Positions 52,753 to 61,746 of a stretch of DNA of 64,000 bases are shown in pieces. The DNA comes from Ruegeria sp. SCSIO 43209 (GTDB lineage Bacteria > Pseudomonadota > Alphaproteobacteria > Rhodobacterales > Rhodobacteraceae), in assembly GCF_019904295.1 (NCBI RefSeq), contig NZ_CP065364.1, positions 1 through 64,000 of the forward strand, read 5' to 3'. Within the stretch, counting starts at the first letter, position 1, and each line of letters begins with the position of its first letter. Made by a program: the position numbers and the translations under genes. Below the pieces are notes generated by a model that worked only from the letters and a program-made list of their open reading frames with translations, searched no databases and had not been told where the DNA came from.

Positions 52753-53495
52753 AAATCGTGGTTCCCATGGCCGGCAGCGATGAGCGGTTTCGCAATCACG
52801 GTTTTCCTTTTGCCAAGCCGGTGATCGAGATCGACGGACGCCCGATGATCGAACATGCCACTGACTGCCTGAATGTGATCGATGGCGTGGAGTTTGTCTT
52901 TATCGTTCGCAAGGAAGATGATCTGCGCTTTCACTTGCGCGAGGTTTTGCAGCTTTTGCACTCCAATTGTCATATCGTCCGCACGGAAGGTGACACCGCT
53001 GGAGCGGCTTGCACGGCACTGCTGGCGGTTGAGCACGTGGCCAATGATGATGAGCTTCTGATCGCCAATGCCGACCAGATACTGGCATTCGACGTGGCCG
53101 CTGCAATCTCTGATTTTCGCAAGCGCAAGCTGGACGCCGGGACGGTCGTGTTCGACAGTGTTCATCCCCGTTGGTCTTTCGTGAAAACCGATGAAAACGG
53201 CATGGTCATTGAAGCGGCGGAAAAACGCCCGATCAGCCGCAATGCCACGGCGGGGGTGTATTATTTCAGGCGCGGACAGGATTTCGTGGATGCAGCGCAG
53301 ACCATGATCATGAAAGGAGCCGATGTGAACGGAGGCTATTTCGTCTGCCCAACCTTTAACGAGCTGATCCTGTTACAGAAATCGGTCGGCACCTATCAGG
53401 TCGATCGCGCGCAATACATTTCGTTGGCAACACCGCAGGCGGTCGAAGACTATGAACAGGAACTGATCGCCCGCCGGCGAGAGGCAGCTTCATGA
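52749..53495 (+). CDS. Sugar nucleotidyltransferase-like protein with altered signature
   Basis: A 248-residue NTP-transferase-fold protein. KIVVPMAGSDERF opens it, then KPVIEIDGRPMIEHA and the LLIANADQIL metal site near residue 105, with a WSFVKTDENG beta segment later. The usual GxGxR phosphate loop is changed to GSDER, so nucleotide binding may differ from normal pyrophosphorylases. A second, canonical member of the same family is encoded 310 bases downstream. The two flank a cupin gene, all with overlapping ends, so they are translated together. Confidence 0.75.
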   Translation: MKIVVPMAGSDERFRNHGFPFAKPVIEIDGRPMIEHATDCLNVIDGVEFVFIVRKEDDLRFHLREVLQLLHSNCHIVRTEGDTAGAACTALLAVEHVANDDELLIANADQILAFDVAAAISDFRKRKLDAGTVVFDSVHPRWSFVKTDENGMVIEAAEKRPISRNATAGVYYFRRGQDFVDAAQTMIMKGADVNGGYFVCPTFNELILLQKSVGTYQVDRAQYISLATPQAVEDYEQELIARRREAAS

Positions 53496-53812
53496 AGATA
53501 TTTCGTCTGGAAAACATGACCAAGGGGTGGTTTGTCGGCGATTTTGATCCTGTGGTGCTGCGTACTCGAGATGCCGAAGTGGCAATGAAATCCTACGAAG
53601 CAGGCGCGAAAGAAGCTCGTCATATGCACAAGATTGCCCCCGAGGTGACGTTGATTGCCACAGGTCGGGTCCGAATGAACGGCATAGAATACGGCGCTGG
53701 CGACATCATCCTGATCGAACCGGGTGAGGCGACCGATTTTGAGGCTCTCACCGATGTGACCACCGTTGTCGTCAAGACCCCAAGCGTGACCGGAGACAAA
53801 TACGAATGCTGA
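53492..53812 (+). CDS. Small cupin-fold protein
   Basis: A 106-residue single-domain cupin with ARHMHKIAPEVTLIATGRVR (about residues 41-60) as the first cupin box and GAGDIILIEPGEATDFEAL (about 69-87) as the second. The His-x-His pair is present; the second box lacks the usual His, with Asp or Glu in its place. It may be a sugar epimerase/isomerase or a small-molecule-binding subunit. Four-base overlap with the preceding gene and seven-base overlap with the next tie it to the two nucleotidyltransferases. Confidence 0.7.
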   Translation: MKIFRLENMTKGWFVGDFDPVVLRTRDAEVAMKSYEAGAKEARHMHKIAPEVTLIATGRVRMNGIEYGAGDIILIEPGEATDFEALTDVTTVVVKTPSVTGDKYEC

Positions 53813-54561
53813 ACATTGTAGTCCCAATGGCCGGTCGGGGAAGCCGGTTTGCTGATGTAGGCTATGATCTGCCCAAGCCCCTGATCCCAATCCACGGGTT
53901 TCCAATGATCCAGGTTGTGATCGCCAACTTGACGCCGTCTGTGCCACACCAGTTCCATTTCCTGATCCTGCGCGAGCACGACAGCGAATATGGTTTGGCC
54001 GGCAAACTGCGGGGCTGGGCACCGGGCTGCACGATCACCTATGTCGATGCGGTGACTGAAGGGGCGGCCTGCACCGTTCTTCTCAATCGTGCTGCCATCA
54101 ACAATGACGATGCGCTGATGATCGCCAATTGTGACCAATACATTGATGCCGACATTGATGCCTATTTGGTCGATATGGGCACAGCCGATGGGCTGATTAT
54201 GACGATGTGGGCTGATGATGACAAATGGTCCTTCATACGCCGAGATGACAGCGGTCGCGTTACCGAGGTGGTCGAAAAGGAAGTCGTTTCGAACGAGGCG
54301 ACGGTAGGCATATATAACTTTGCGCACGGCCGCGATTTTGTGGCTGCCGCAGATGCGATGATCGCCGCCAATATCCGCGTGAACGGAGAGTTCTATGTGG
54401 CTCCTGCTTACACGAAAATGATCGAACAAGGTGCGGCGATTGCCTGTCATTCCATTGGTCGAGTTGGCGCCGGGATGCACGGCATCGGCGTACCGGATGA
54501 TCTTGATGCCTTCCTGGCGGCACCAGTGTCGCAAAAGGCCATCAATGGCCTAGCGGGATAA
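53806..54561 (+). CDS. Sugar nucleotidyltransferase-like protein
   Basis: A 251-residue NTP-transferase-fold enzyme with the intact signature IVVPMAGRGSRF at residues 4-15, PKPLIPIHGFPMIQ near 26, and the metal-binding site LMIANCDQYID near 105. Compared with glucose-1-phosphate transferases of about 290 residues it is short, like cytidylyltransferases and mannose-1-phosphate-type small enzymes. The companion at 52749 is clearly homologous. Its product is probably a nucleotide-activated sugar or polyol used by the WavE-type protein next door; which one cannot be read from the sequence. Confidence 0.8.
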   Translation: MLNIVVPMAGRGSRFADVGYDLPKPLIPIHGFPMIQVVIANLTPSVPHQFHFLILREHDSEYGLAGKLRGWAPGCTITYVDAVTEGAACTVLLNRAAINNDDALMIANCDQYIDADIDAYLVDMGTADGLIMTMWADDDKWSFIRRDDSGRVTEVVEKEVVSNEATVGIYNFAHGRDFVAAADAMIAANIRVNGEFYVAPAYTKMIEQGAAIACHSIGRVGAGMHGIGVPDDLDAFLAAPVSQKAINGLAG

Positions 54562-54566
54562 ACATC

Positions 54567-55637
54567 ATGGATACGACCGATACCGTGATGGTCAAAGTCG
54601 CCCGGCGCCTGCTGATGTGGAGCCTGGAGCAAATCACCCGGTCATCAGATCATTTTCTAACATATACGCAGCGCCCCAAGCTGAGCCGGCAGATCGCCAA
54701 TCAGTCCGAACCTGAATCCACGGATGAACCGATGGCAATCGTCATGCAGGGGCCGATCTCCATACAGGATGATTTCACTGTCGAAACCCTGCGGATTTAT
54801 CGCCGCAACATGCCTGGTGTGCGGCTAATCCTGTCGACCTGGAACGACACGCCTGAGGCCGATCTTGCCCCCATCCGTGCCGAAGGGGTCGATGTGGTGT
54901 TATCCGAAAAGCCCGCGGCCCCGGGGCTCTTCAACATCAACATGCAACTGGTCAGCGCCGGTGCCGGGATCATCCAGGCGCATAAGAATGGTGCAATCTG
55001 GATCATGAAAACCCGCACTGATCAGCGGCTGTACCGGCCCAATGTCATGGGATTCCTCGCGGCCATTGCGCGCAGCTTTCCGGCCGGAGGCGGATTTGAA
55101 CAGCTGCACCGGATCATCGGCGTAGGTCACGGAACGCTCAAATTCGCGCCCTATCACGTCACAGATCAGACCGTCTTTGGTCATGCGGAGGATATGTTGC
55201 GCTACTGGACGCCCGGTCTGCGAACCGACCCATTGCCCAAACACTGGCCCGAGGCGTTGTCGGACATCTATGCCCAAATCCCCATCGGTGAGCTTTGCCA
55301 GATTGGAGCTGCGGAGAGCTACATCGCTTCAACGTTCCTCACACGTATTGGACGTCCGTTGAACTGGACGCTGGAAGACAGCTGGACGGCTTATCGCGAC
55401 TGCTTTGCCTTCGTCGATTACGCAACAACGGATTTCTTCTGGCACAAAGTACAGACAGGAACTTTCCGCGAGTTCATCAACATCTATGACACAATCTGGA
55501 CCCGCAACGAGCTAACCTTTGCAGATTGGGTGCTTCTGCACTCAGGGCAGGTGCTGCCAGAGGCTGCACAAAAGTATGAACAGGCGCTGGACCTGCGGTT
55601 CATGGAATCCATCAATCTGACACGGCTAACCGGTTAA
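54567..55637 (+). CDS. WavE-family lipopolysaccharide synthesis protein
   Basis: A 356-residue protein with the WavE pattern AIVMQGPISIQDDFTVETLR near residue 58, then LILSTWNDTPEADL near 90 and KTRTDQRLYRPN near 150, where the Asp and Arg resemble a nucleotide-sugar site. WavE occurs in the Vibrio cholerae LPS core locus and related proteins are common in capsule clusters as presumed glycosyltransferases; the reaction has not been settled. It begins five bases after the nucleotidyltransferase stop, so it is the likely user of the activated precursor made by that cassette. Confidence 0.8.
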   Translation: MDTTDTVMVKVARRLLMWSLEQITRSSDHFLTYTQRPKLSRQIANQSEPESTDEPMAIVMQGPISIQDDFTVETLRIYRRNMPGVRLILSTWNDTPEADLAPIRAEGVDVVLSEKPAAPGLFNINMQLVSAGAGIIQAHKNGAIWIMKTRTDQRLYRPNVMGFLAAIARSFPAGGGFEQLHRIIGVGHGTLKFAPYHVTDQTVFGHAEDMLRYWTPGLRTDPLPKHWPEALSDIYAQIPIGELCQIGAAESYIASTFLTRIGRPLNWTLEDSWTAYRDCFAFVDYATTDFFWHKVQTGTFREFINIYDTIWTRNELTFADWVLLHSGQVLPEAAQKYEQALDLRFMESINLTRLTG

Positions 55638-55675
55638 GGCATGGTAAATCAACCCGATTTCCGGATGCTGCCATC

Positions 55676-57043
55676 ATGAAAGCAGCGCTCCGGTCCGTTC
55701 TCAGCGGTGATGGTTTGAAGGTGCGGGCAATCCGCGGAACAGCCCTGAGTGTCATGGGCTTCGGCAGCAGCCAGTTGATCCGCCTGGGGTCGAACCTGAT
55801 CCTGACGCGCATTCTTTTTCCTGAAGCGTTCGGCCTGATGGCCCTGGTGCAGGTTGTCATCGCCGGGCTCGAAATGTTTTCTGACGTGGCCATAGGTGCG
55901 TCCGTTGTACGGAGTCCGCGAGGCGATGATCCCAAGTACCTGAACACCGCCTGGACGTTACAAGTCATTCGAGGTGCTGTGCTTTGGGTTGTGGCGTGTC
56001 TTATCTCAAATCCGATTGCCGCATTTTATGAACAACCTGAACTTGGTCTCATCATTCCGGTTTTGGCGATGTCAACATTCATCCAGGGTTTCCAGTCGAC
56101 GAAAATGTATCTCGCTAATCGACATCTCACGTTAGGCCGTTTGACGGCGATGGAACTAGCGTCACAAACTTCTGGTACAGTATTCATGATTGTTATGGCG
56201 CTTTGGCTAAACTCGGTTTGGGCGCTTGTAATGGGCGCACTTGTTGGGGTCAGCGTTCGTGTTGTTCTTTCACATACAATCTTGCCCGGGCCCGCAAACA
56301 GACTTGCTTGGGAGCGCGACGCTTTTAGGGAAATCTTTCATTTCGGAAAGTATATTATCCTTGGGACTGCTGCAGGCTTCTTTGTGCAGCAAGGTGACCG
56401 AATGGTACTCGGGAAATATGTAAGCCTTGAAGATCTTGCAGTCTACACCATCGCTTTCATGCTTGCCGCTGTCCCGCTCACACTCAGCACGCAATTGCTA
56501 GAGCGGATATTGTTCCCGCTTTATCGTACCCGACCGCCCGCAGACAATGACGCAAACCGAAAGAGTATTGGACGTGCGCGAATGCTACTGACCATGGGAA
56601 CACTTGGAATGGCTGCAGTCTTGGCTATGGTTGGCGTTTTAGCTGTAACTTTTCTCTATGATCCCCGTTACCACGCTGCAGGGCCAATTCTGGTGCTTCT
56701 TAGTCTGGCGATGATCCCAAGGCAGGTCATCATGAGCTACGATAAGATACTATTGGCGAATGGAAACTCGCGCGATTTCACCATATTCACAACAGGCACC
56801 GCAATTGCTCGTATCTTGGTGTTGTTGCCTATGGTCAGCAAGTTTGGTCTGATCGGTGCAGCTTTGGCTCCTGTTATCGTTGATATTTTTTCCTATCCAT
56901 TTCTGGTCTATTTTATCCGGCCTTACAGTGGGTGGTACCCCAAACAAGACCTCGCTTTTCTGATTGCTTCCTGTGGAATTGTAATGGCTACAATCTGGAT
57001 GAACCCAAGCGTTTTTGACATTCTGCCCTTTGCCGGGCGGTAA
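55676..57043 (+). CDS. Wzx-like oligosaccharide flippase
   Basis: A 455-residue polytopic protein of the polysaccharide-transport (MOP) superfamily, with about twelve hydrophobic segments. Landmarks are SNLILTRILFPEAFGLMALVQ near the start, SVVRSPRGDDPKYLNTAWTL near residue 77 and GQ-like QQGDRMVLGKYVSLEDLAVY in the middle, all familiar from the WzxC/exopolysaccharide flippase branch. It moves the lipid-linked repeat unit to the periplasmic face. It follows WavE after 38 bases and converges with the GT2 gene on the other strand. Base composition shifts to more AT in its second half. Confidence 0.88.
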   Translation: MKAALRSVLSGDGLKVRAIRGTALSVMGFGSSQLIRLGSNLILTRILFPEAFGLMALVQVVIAGLEMFSDVAIGASVVRSPRGDDPKYLNTAWTLQVIRGAVLWVVACLISNPIAAFYEQPELGLIIPVLAMSTFIQGFQSTKMYLANRHLTLGRLTAMELASQTSGTVFMIVMALWLNSVWALVMGALVGVSVRVVLSHTILPGPANRLAWERDAFREIFHFGKYIILGTAAGFFVQQGDRMVLGKYVSLEDLAVYTIAFMLAAVPLTLSTQLLERILFPLYRTRPPADNDANRKSIGRARMLLTMGTLGMAAVLAMVGVLAVTFLYDPRYHAAGPILVLLSLAMIPRQVIMSYDKILLANGNSRDFTIFTTGTAIARILVLLPMVSKFGLIGAALAPVIVDIFSYPFLVYFIRPYSGWYPKQDLAFLIASCGIVMATIWMNPSVFDILPFAGR

Positions 57044-57047
57044 GATC

Positions 57048-58013
57048 CTATTTGTACTCTATCAACTTTGCCCGGCGTCCGCGGAAACGGTCCCACCAAT
57101 AGCCCAGGACACCTTGTGCCTCAGGGATCTTACCCAGTGTTATAAACAGGGCACGGGTCGGGTCCATACCACGCGATACCAGGCGCAGCACCTGAGCGGG
57201 CCAGACTAAAAGTAACGCGAGCGACCAAGATGTCACAAGTGTACCCGTCACAACAAGCAGGGGAAACACAGCCCCCCAGGCGAGAGCTGATCGGGTCTCC
57301 CGCACACAGTGGCGTTCGGGCGGAGACCCGTGCATGGCCGCCCCTTCCCCATATGCGTGGCCCGCACGCCGGTTCCGATTCCACCATTGCGCAAACCGGG
57401 TCAGAGCCGCGTCGTGCAACGTCATTTCCTCATCAAGCCGCCAGATCGACCAACCCGCTGCGCGCAGGCGGACACATAATTCAGGCTCTTCCCCCGCTAT
57501 GAGGGCCGGATCAAAACCGCCAACAGCCGACAAGGCTTTGCTGCGCATCAGCGCATCTCCACCACAGGCTCTGGTCTGTCCCACCGGCGTATCCCACTCC
57601 TGGTCAATAAGCCGATTGTAAACCGACGCTTCGGGAAAGCGTTCACGGCGGCGACCACAGGCGACGGCCGCAGTCGGCGTTTCCGCCAGAAAGGATCGTG
57701 CGGCTTCGATCCAACTTGGTTGCAATTCGCAATCTCCGTCGATGAATTGCACAAATTGCACCGGCACCGGGTCTTTTTGCAAGATATCGAACCCGGCATT
57801 ACGTGCGCGCGCCGCTGTGAAGGGTTGGCTTTGGTCCAATTCGACACATGTTGCGCCTACGGCTTTCGCGGCCTGTTGACTGCCATCAGTTGAACCGCTG
57901 TCCACATAAACAACCCTATCTGCTTGTTCAGTGGCTGAGGCCAGGCACCGCACCAATCGATCCCCTTCATTACGGCCTATGACGACGGCCCCAACCGTCG
58001 GTTGCCCTGTCAT
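57048..58013 (-). CDS. GT2 glycosyltransferase, membrane-anchored
   Basis: A 321-residue GT2 enzyme. VVIGRNEGDRLVRCL opens the domain, VVYVDSGSTDGS is near residue 34, FIDGDCELQPSW near 89 is the metal site, and GEEPELCVRLRAAGW near 180 the ED motif. A hydrophobic stretch near residue 245-270 anchors it. This layout is common in exopolysaccharide loci of alphaproteobacteria. Its ATG overlaps the stop of the ligase/polymerase-like gene by four bases, so the two are co-translated. Confidence 0.87.
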   Translation of the reverse strand: MTGQPTVGAVVIGRNEGDRLVRCLASATEQADRVVYVDSGSTDGSQQAAKAVGATCVELDQSQPFTAARARNAGFDILQKDPVPVQFVQFIDGDCELQPSWIEAARSFLAETPTAAVACGRRRERFPEASVYNRLIDQEWDTPVGQTRACGGDALMRSKALSAVGGFDPALIAGEEPELCVRLRAAGWSIWRLDEEMTLHDAALTRFAQWWNRNRRAGHAYGEGAAMHGSPPERHCVRETRSALAWGAVFPLLVVTGTLVTSWSLALLLVWPAQVLRLVSRGMDPTRALFITLGKIPEAQGVLGYWWDRFRGRRAKLIEYK

Positions 58014-59674
58014 GCGTCAGTTCCTTTCCTTCCGCGACCGTTCCGGATGATCCGGTTGGTTTGCCGGGTGTAGCGGCTGGTAGGTCGTGATTTCATGGCC
58101 GACGGTCCCGACACAGGTGATGATGGCGGCAGGGGTGCCTGTGGGCGGGCACGGGCAAGGGCATGCTTGGGCTCAGCTACTGGTGCCATTTCAGTGTCGG
58201 ATGTTGCGACACGGCCGAGTTCTAGTCTACCCCACAGCGCCCCGGTTATAAGCCAGGTAATTGGCGTTACTGTCGCATTGGGAAGCAAGTCGATCACATT
58301 TGCGACCAAAACCAACGAAAGAATAGCCGTCTCTGGTCCCAGACCAAATCTCCGGGCTCTGAAAAAAAGTACTAGGGCCGGGAGACAAAGCAATCCAAAC
58401 TCGGATAGGTATCGCGCCCATCCACCTACACCAATTACCCCCACCCAATACCCATCAGCAATTAGACTGATGCCTTCACCGGTGGCTGGATCATACACAA
58501 AACTGCGACCCCACCCGCCCCATCCAAACAGCGGTCGTTCGCGCGCCTTCTCCAACAGATAATTTTCGTTAACTACCCGAAATTCCAAGGAATCTGCTCG
58601 ATCAACGCTCAAGGTTGTAACCCATTCAATGATAGTATTGACAGGTACAAGATCAGCACCACGAAGCATCGGATAAAGCAGAGCAATGCCAGAAAACACT
58701 GCAGCAATCGCAAAGTGCAATCTGACGTTCAGAACAAACATCACAACTATCAGGATCGCTGCGATTAAAAACGCCCCAAGAGAATTTGATAGAAACAACG
58801 TCATCAATAACCAAACGCAAAGCAGGAGGTAGACACGCCCTCTTTTCTCTTTGACGTATTTGGCAAGTCCGCCGGCAGCCAAGACACACATAGCGAAGAA
58901 CATCGCCAACCAAAGGCCGTGCTGCACGAAAACAAGTGGGCGATAACCGCCCGGGCGAATATGTTGTTCCCATGCGTGCGGGAAATACCCATAAATCATG
59001 AAATTAAGCTGCGGCGACATCCGAATTTCATATAGAGCCAGTAGCGAATATCCAGTTCCAGCAATGACAAGCGCCTTCAGAAAAAGCCATTGCTTCTCCG
59101 GATGTGCTAAATATTTCCGTCCGAGAATGAAAGGCAGAAGCATCATTACAGCTGAAAGCAATGTCGAAAGAATGTCCCAGACTCGGAGAGCCGGAAAGAC
59201 GAGAGGCCCATAGAACAATGGGTGTCTGTTGGCTAAAACTGTCAAGCATGTACCCAAAATCAGAATAACGATCAAAAGTATTGGCAAACGTTTTTTGGGG
59301 AGCCAGCCCGGCAGGCTCGTTGGTGTAGTCGTTCCTGAAGTTATCATTGCAGCTATAAAAGCCGCAGTTGCTGGTATCGTATCTTTGTTCAGGGCTGGTA
59401 AGCCGGGCAAGTCAAGAGACAATCCCGTCGGTAGGAACAGATATCCCCCGATGATTGCCGCCAATAACGCGACGGCCGGAGACCAGACGCGGAAAAAGGC
59501 GAATACGACTAGCGGCCAAGTATACAGGACGATATATCCGAACATTTTGGAGCCGCCCCGCGCCCAGCATTCAAAAGCAACGCCCAGTGGGTACACGAAG
59601 ATTTTGACACTGTCACCAATCCTGTCTGTCACCAATCCAACTTGTGACACAATTTCAGGCACTGGCGCCGTCAA
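58010..59674 (-). CDS. O-antigen ligase/Wzy-type polymerase-like membrane protein
   Basis: A 554-residue protein with about twelve hydrophobic segments and a large external loop between residues about 350 and 420. That loop has RVVNENYLLEKARERPLFGWGGWG, shown here only as a landmark; the 'E-x-A-x-x-x-PLFGWG' pattern is typical of the Wzy_C/O-antigen ligase group. The last 80 residues are basic, Pro-rich and probably cytoplasmic. Its role would be polymerising or ligating the flipped repeat units. The start is TTG at 59674 and remains uncertain; an ATG at 59545 is the next good candidate. Confidence 0.78.
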   Translation of the reverse strand: MTAPVPEIVSQVGLVTDRIGDSVKIFVYPLGVAFECWARGGSKMFGYIVLYTWPLVVFAFFRVWSPAVALLAAIIGGYLFLPTGLSLDLPGLPALNKDTIPATAAFIAAMITSGTTTPTSLPGWLPKKRLPILLIVILILGTCLTVLANRHPLFYGPLVFPALRVWDILSTLLSAVMMLLPFILGRKYLAHPEKQWLFLKALVIAGTGYSLLALYEIRMSPQLNFMIYGYFPHAWEQHIRPGGYRPLVFVQHGLWLAMFFAMCVLAAGGLAKYVKEKRGRVYLLLCVWLLMTLFLSNSLGAFLIAAILIVVMFVLNVRLHFAIAAVFSGIALLYPMLRGADLVPVNTIIEWVTTLSVDRADSLEFRVVNENYLLEKARERPLFGWGGWGRSFVYDPATGEGISLIADGYWVGVIGVGGWARYLSEFGLLCLPALVLFFRARRFGLGPETAILSLVLVANVIDLLPNATVTPITWLITGALWGRLELGRVATSDTEMAPVAEPKHALARARPQAPLPPSSPVSGPSAMKSRPTSRYTRQTNRIIRNGRGRKGTDA

Positions 59675-59787
59675 GAAACACGATCACTTAAAATGCTTCA
59701 TACGAGCCCGCAACTTAAATAGGGTTGTGTTTCTCATCAGATTAACGCTTGCTAACAAGGTAAAATTTCCAGCCGGGAGTCCCCTAC

Positions 59788-61650
59788 ATGTCTGAAGGTG
59801 CTACAGCTGAAATTACCGTTATGCGCCGCTCAGTTTGGCAGGTGTCCCCCGATGCCGTCTTTTTTGAAGTGACGGTCGATGGCTTTGACGCTGTGGCGCC
59901 AACCGCTGGTCAAATCTATGACAGCCGGTTTCATGACTTATACTATTTTTGGGACTTTGATGATCCATACGATTTCCAGGCGCCAGAGAACCTGCCTAGT
60001 AAACACCTAAACGCCGGTGTCGCATATGGCCCTTGGGTCTCACATACGTTTCGCACTCCGGGCAGCTATCGCGTTTCGGTTTTCGTCATCGAACCAGCTT
60101 CGGGAAAGACAGCCACAGCATCAACCGATATCGTGATCGAAGACCCTGGCGCCGTATTTCCAGCCCGAAACACGCTTTTTCTCAGCCCCTCCGGCAATTT
60201 CGAACATTCTCCGCCTCGGGCTCGGCGCCTTAAAACTGGCGATATCAGCAGCGTTTTTAACGACAATATTGCAGGGCAAGAAGCGGCACCCAAAAGGATC
60301 GTGTTAAATCGGGGCGAAGAATATACCTTCTCCGGCATTTCGCCTGGGTTTGGCGGACATACCCCATCCTTCCATATTGTCGCAGGAGACGGCAATGCTG
60401 ACAGGCCGCTGGTTTTTTGTACAGGAGGGGTTTTCTGGAACGACATCGCCCCAAGAATCCCAAACCCTTCCAAAGATATGGTTTGGCAAAATGTGGTTCT
60501 TGAGTCCGGGTTTGATTCAACCTCGGTTCTGGGCGGAGAGCACCCCATCCTGTTCACTTGGTTTAATAACCCACCGCATTTGGCATTGTTGGATGGGTGC
60601 TCCGTTTCAGGTCTTCTGGCTGCAATTATTGTAGGCCAAACCGAAGGTGGTCATTCTGTCGTTTTGAACGATACGGTTGTCACCAACTTTGGTACGGCGG
60701 TTCTAGACGCCAGCTTTGAAGGGTTTGCCATCACCGGCTCTTCAATCATATCTGATGTCAATGCTCTGATCGATTCAACCGGCAATGGAGGATGGGGGGC
60801 TCGATTGGCGGGAAATGCTGTTGTTTCGATCATTCAAAATTCTGATTTCTTTATTCGACAAGGATGGTCTGGAAATGGCAAAATTATTGCGACGCAGCCG
60901 TGCTTACGATTGAATGCAAGCTCTTTCGAGGGCGCCAAAATCAACTGCCAGGCGAATGCCTTTGAGGGAGGTTACAATGTTGTGACAATGGGGCCGGGTG
61001 AAGGTCAGAAAAAGCGTCCCATAAATGCTTTGTTTGAAAAAAATTACGTGGTTGGAGGGTATCAAACTGCCAATCTCGTAAATTTCGGTTTTGGGGGCAC
61101 CACCATCCGAAACAACGTTTTTGTTCTGCCGGATTCTGAACAATCTCTTGGAACCACGAACCCTCATGCATTTATTTTATTGGACGGACATAATGGCGGT
61201 TCTTCCACATCCCCAGACAACAACTCCGCTCCGATTTCTATTTTAAATAATACGTTCGTGAACCGGCTCCGACGAGACGCATATCAATGGGATGTTGCTG
61301 ACAATATGGCAATATTTGTGAACTGGCAGGACCATTTCAATAACATCACGGTCGCCAACAATGTTGTCTATCAAACGGGAACTGATGACCCAATGATCGG
61401 TGACGCCCCACTTTCCAGTTCTGTCAATGTTTTCTTCACTCCCCGCGAGAGAGGCTATCAGTCATCTACAGTCGATCTTCGCGCACAAACAGCCACACTA
61501 AATACCCCCGGTATGTTTGATACTTATGCCCCCCTGCCCGGCTCCTCGGCGCTTGGTGACGCCGATGAAACCCAACCTATCGCTTATGATGATTTTTTTG
61601 GCAACCAGCGACCACAATACCCGTCTCGCGGCGCGCAAGAAGCATCATAA
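59788..61650 (+). CDS. PKD-like/right-handed beta-helix protein
   Basis: A 620-residue protein. Residues about 10-125 look like a PKD/Ig-type module (YYFWDFDDP, then VSHTFRTPGSYRVSVFV). The rest is a right-handed beta-helix with Asn-rich turns (for example TTIRNNVFVLPDSE, ISILNNTFVNRL, ITVANNVVYQTG). No signal peptide is visible. Polysaccharide lyases, epimerases and depolymerases share this fold, so it may trim or bind the polymer; the catalytic residues are not identifiable by eye. It is divergent from the polymerase-like gene and shares its fold type with the C-terminal part of the PA14 protein. Confidence 0.75.
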   Translation: MSEGATAEITVMRRSVWQVSPDAVFFEVTVDGFDAVAPTAGQIYDSRFHDLYYFWDFDDPYDFQAPENLPSKHLNAGVAYGPWVSHTFRTPGSYRVSVFVIEPASGKTATASTDIVIEDPGAVFPARNTLFLSPSGNFEHSPPRARRLKTGDISSVFNDNIAGQEAAPKRIVLNRGEEYTFSGISPGFGGHTPSFHIVAGDGNADRPLVFCTGGVFWNDIAPRIPNPSKDMVWQNVVLESGFDSTSVLGGEHPILFTWFNNPPHLALLDGCSVSGLLAAIIVGQTEGGHSVVLNDTVVTNFGTAVLDASFEGFAITGSSIISDVNALIDSTGNGGWGARLAGNAVVSIIQNSDFFIRQGWSGNGKIIATQPCLRLNASSFEGAKINCQANAFEGGYNVVTMGPGEGQKKRPINALFEKNYVVGGYQTANLVNFGFGGTTIRNNVFVLPDSEQSLGTTNPHAFILLDGHNGGSSTSPDNNSAPISILNNTFVNRLRRDAYQWDVADNMAIFVNWQDHFNNITVANNVVYQTGTDDPMIGDAPLSSSVNVFFTPRERGYQSSTVDLRAQTATLNTPGMFDTYAPLPGSSALGDADETQPIAYDDFFGNQRPQYPSRGAQEAS

Positions 61651-61746
61651 AAACAGATTGTCCGCGCAAGAGACTGTACGCTTGCCTCATGTTCTCCGCC
61701 CCGGCATTAAGACTAGGGAAATTTGTTAAGGTATTAAGACCACGTT

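Noticed and set aside
61707..61737. Three TTAA boxes before asnB as a CtrA-type regulator site
   Set aside because: Spacings are 15 and 4 bases, not the 7 bases required by the CtrA consensus.
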